From: Proteiniclasticum aestuarii
Lineage (GTDB): Bacteria > Bacillota > Clostridia > Clostridiales > Clostridiaceae
NCBI RefSeq assembly: GCF_017368455.1
Contig: NZ_JAFNJU010000007.1
Coordinates: 145,308-209,307, forward strand
Reading direction: 5' to 3'
Length of the DNA: 64,000 nucleotides
Made by a program: the position numbers and the translations under genes
Part shown: positions 61,989-64,000 of the stretch, one piece after another
Layout of the letters: every line of letters begins with the position of its first letter
Numbering within the stretch: the stretch's first letter is position 1
Notes under the pieces: model-generated
Told to the model about the DNA's origin: nothing
Database searches by the model: none
Seen by the model: the letters and a program-made list of their open reading frames with translations, nothing else

Positions 61989-62328
61989 TTTTGAAGGAAA
62001 AGGCTTCGCACTCCCTTGATTTAAGATCATCAGGTTCTGTGTCAAGGTAGTGCATACAGTCCCTCATGATGGCATCAATTGGTATATCGTAATGTAGTAT
62101 ATTACATTATTCTAAATTCCAGGACTGTTAAATGAAAAGAGTAATATGTATGTGGAACGGCAGAATTCTACTGATTTCCTTTATGGAAGATCCTACAGTC
62201 AGAAATGAGGGCAGGGTTTTTCATTGCCTATGAAGAAGGATTCCCGGATACATCAGATCCAATTGTAAGGTCTTTGTTAATTGTTTATCTATATTTATGA
62301 TATTATAGATGAAAGAGGTGTTGTAAAA
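61989..62328. promoter_or_regulatory. Intergenic region with a 20-bp palindrome and promoter
   Basis: TAATGTA-GTATAT-TACATTA (62090-62109) is a perfect palindrome of operator type. TTGTTT (62281-62286), a 17-bp spacer and TATAGA (62304-62309) form a likely promoter for the next gene. Nothing else is evident in this 340-bp gap. Confidence 0.5.
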
Positions 62329-63747
62329 ATGAAAAGAATCGCGGTATGCCTTATGCTTTTTCTATATCTCAGCTCGAGCATCATCACAGTATCCGCAAAT
62401 TCAGGACCTGTGACCTGGTATCATTATCCGGGTATTTCCATGATCACCATTGATGAGGATTCCCCCATCACAGTGATCAAGGAGGATCTGCATTTTGATT
62501 TCAGCGAGGAGAAGGAAAATGATTTTACCCGAGTGGGAAAAGTCAGTGCACGCTACACCATGCGGAATACGGAAGCAGAATCTACTGTTTCCAGAATGGT
62601 CTTTCCTTTCATCAGAAATCTGTGGAACAGAGATGAAGACCAGGTAGAGGTTCTCCTTGATGGGAAGCCCGTTGATTATGAGATCTACTACGGGAAGGAA
62701 GTGGAGGAAGTCTACAGTGAAGATCAGTTCAAGGAGAAAGTGGAGCTGGAGGATATACTGGAATCTGTTACAGGAGAGAGGTATGTACCTGTAAACTTTC
62801 ACTATGAGGAAGTAGGGCATCTATACCGGATTCAGCTGGATTCCGACCGGGAAGAGGATCTGCATGTGGATGCCAGTTTCACCCTATCGGATAGGGATTC
62901 ACGATTATTCACCAGAGGCAACAACAGCTACGGATATGATAATGATACGAATGAATTTGTCATAGGGACCTGGCTGGGGGGTGAACATACATCCATGGAC
63001 ATTTTCAGTCTGGATGAAGAGATGGACATCGAAGTGAAAGGCTATGCGAGCGGAGTGGAGGATGCGCCGGAAGTCAAGGACTTCACCTATGAGATTGTTG
63101 AGGAGGAAATGAGCCTTGAGACCTATTACAGGGAGTTTCTTTCCGCAGATGAATACATCAGCGGCAGTGTCTTCATCCCGGAGGACCATAACATCTATTA
63201 TGAGGTGCTGGATGAAGCGCTTGAGAGAGAACGCCTTGTCACAGTGGATCACATATCGAGCCTTCTGACAAAGCCCCGATATGTACTCATCGCCTATGAG
63301 GTGCCTTTTGAAGGACTGGAAGAAAAAGAGGTGGAAGTGAGATATGCTGCCATGGGCAGCATGGATCGAAGTGAAACGGTGGAGCCCACCTACACCTATG
63401 AGTATTTTCTTCATCCGGCAAAGTACTGGAAGGATTTCCAGGACCTGACCATAAGGGTCACACCATCGGAGTCCTATCCCTATATCATTGAAAGCAATCT
63501 TGCCCTGACTAGAGAAGACGATGGAACCTATATAGGCACCTTCAGTACTCTTCCGGAAGAAGATCTGCGTTTCACCCTTTTTGAGAAAGAAGAGATCACC
63601 GCCATGGATAAGGTCAAAGGAAACCTGGCCAGAAACACTTATCTCCTTTATTTTGGCGGTGCAGCACTACTAGGCCTCATGACTCTGTTTCTTGCAGGTC
63701 TTCTCATCAGAAGAGCCGTGAACTCCTCACGCAGAAAACATCAATAA
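62329..63747 (+). CDS. Secreted, C-terminally membrane-anchored protein of unknown function
   Basis: A protein of about 472 residues: a signal peptide (MKRIAVCLMLFLYLSSSIITVSA), an acidic extracytoplasmic region of about 410 residues rich in Glu, Tyr and Ser, and one C-terminal helix (YLLYFGGAALLGLMTLFLAGLLI) followed by a basic tail RRAVNSSRRKH. No catalytic motif is recognised. ATG 62329 follows AAAGAGGTG. Its last part (from 63584) is repeated exactly at the window end. Confidence 0.8.
   Translation: MKRIAVCLMLFLYLSSSIITVSANSGPVTWYHYPGISMITIDEDSPITVIKEDLHFDFSEEKENDFTRVGKVSARYTMRNTEAESTVSRMVFPFIRNLWNRDEDQVEVLLDGKPVDYEIYYGKEVEEVYSEDQFKEKVELEDILESVTGERYVPVNFHYEEVGHLYRIQLDSDREEDLHVDASFTLSDRDSRLFTRGNNSYGYDNDTNEFVIGTWLGGEHTSMDIFSLDEEMDIEVKGYASGVEDAPEVKDFTYEIVEEEMSLETYYREFLSADEYISGSVFIPEDHNIYYEVLDEALERERLVTVDHISSLLTKPRYVLIAYEVPFEGLEEKEVEVRYAAMGSMDRSETVEPTYTYEYFLHPAKYWKDFQDLTIRVTPSESYPYIIESNLALTREDDGTYIGTFSTLPEEDLRFTLFEKEEITAMDKVKGNLARNTYLLYFGGAALLGLMTLFLAGLLIRRAVNSSRRKHQ
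63584..63710 (+). repeat. 127-bp direct repeat, first copy
   Basis: Codes the membrane-anchor region of the preceding protein. By eye identical to 63874-64000, offset 290. Confidence 0.93.
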
Positions 63748-63818
63748 TCAGGGTGTGAAGATGAAACCAGTAGACGGAAAGAACGAGAAATGCGGACAGT
63801 GAAACGGAGGAAGAAAAT

Positions 63819-64000
63819 ATGAAACTGTATATGAAACAGAAAGTCTTTTCCTGGAGAGACAGATTCTACATCAAGAAAGAAGAGATCACCGCCATGGATA
63901 AGGTCAAAGGAAACCTGGCCAGAAACACTTATCTCCTTTATTTTGGCGGTGCAGCACTACTAGGCCTCATGACTCTGTTTCTTGCAGGTCTTCTCATCAG
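63819..64000 (+). CDS. Chimeric gene start: LURP-one/YxjI-like N-terminus joined to the repeated anchor sequence (partial)
   Basis: CGGAGG (63805-63810) precedes ATG 63819. The first 19 codons, MKLYMKQKVFSWRDRFYIK, resemble the start of LURP-one-related/YxjI proteins. From codon 19 or 20 the frame passes without a break into the exact repeat of the upstream gene's C-terminal anchor. The gene runs off the window. Either a tandem duplication of a 290-bp unit created a fusion, or the assembly is wrong here. Confidence 0.6.
   Translation, partial: MKLYMKQKVFSWRDRFYIKKEEITAMDKVKGNLARNTYLLYFGGAALLGLMTLFLAGLLI
63874..64000 (+). repeat. 127-bp direct repeat, second copy (reaches window end)
   Basis: Identical to 63584-63710 up to the last base of the window. 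The junction lies in the shared purine tract AGAAAGAAGAG. Confidence 0.93.

Overview
The window looks like the chromosome of an anaerobic, low-to-mid-GC Clostridia-type Firmicute. Strong purine-rich ribosome binding sites precede nearly every gene. Lysine is made by the acetylase branch under an L-box riboswitch, the sigma-54 and DeoR/SorC regulators are of Firmicute type, and nickel-pincer (Lar), heliorhodopsin and cysteine desulfidase genes are present. I cannot fix the genus from sequence alone. Base composition is mosaic: the lysine operon, transporters and oxidoreductases look clearly richer in GC than the two sugar-catabolic clusters at about 4.7-13.7 kb and 17.9-23.0 kb.

Layout. 1-1.7 kb: 3' end of an iron-type ABC transporter (permease and ATPase). 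1.75-4.05 kb: a complete IS1634-type insertion sequence flanked by a perfect 197-bp direct duplication that carries the promoter of the downstream YkvA-like gene. 4.7-13.7 kb: a divergent cluster (DeoR regulator and Fe-alcohol dehydrogenase on the minus strand; NhaC antiporter, MtnK kinase, MtnA isomerase, 2-hydroxyacid dehydrogenase, FGGY kinase and class II aldolase on the plus strand). It can be read as a dihydroxyacetone-phosphate shunt for methylthioribose or 5-deoxyribose. 13.9-17.5 kb: a DMT exporter, a MATE exporter with a structured leader, and a YiaK-like dehydrogenase. 17.9-23.0 kb: a second cluster (SorC regulator, FGGY kinase, 2-hydroxyacid dehydrogenase, an unrecognised membrane protein, class II aldolase) that repeats the kinase/dehydrogenase/aldolase triad of the first.

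23.2-32.5 kb: lysine riboswitch plus a nine-gene operon, lysA-lysC-dapF-asd-dapA-dapB-dapH-aminotransferase-deacetylase, covering the whole path from aspartate to lysine except homoserine-branch genes. 32.6-33.4 kb: a heliorhodopsin with the retinal-binding lysine. 33.5-35.6 kb: an old-yellow-enzyme flavoprotein and a frameshifted AEC transporter. 35.9-54.6 kb: a four-carbon acid sugar / 2-hydroxyacid module: rpoN, a DUF1537 kinase, a DeoR regulator, PdxA2, a sigma-54 enhancer-binding protein, three upstream palindromes and a textbook -24/-12 promoter in front of a KdgT permease and a LarA-family Ni-pincer racemase, then glycerate kinase. The cofactor genes larE-larB-larC and a NikBCADE nickel transporter follow, so enzyme, cofactor synthesis and metal supply sit together.

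54.9-56.7 kb: DUF3842, VOC and SDR proteins. 57.4-60.4 kb: an FNR-box-controlled operon of an atypical P1B ATPase, a separate HMA domain and a Crp/Fnr regulator. 60.7-61.9 kb: cysteine desulfidase. 62.3-64.0 kb: a secreted, membrane-anchored protein of unknown function; its 3' end is repeated exactly (127 bp) at the window end, in frame behind the start of a LURP-one/YxjI-like gene. That is either a tandem duplication or an assembly chimera.
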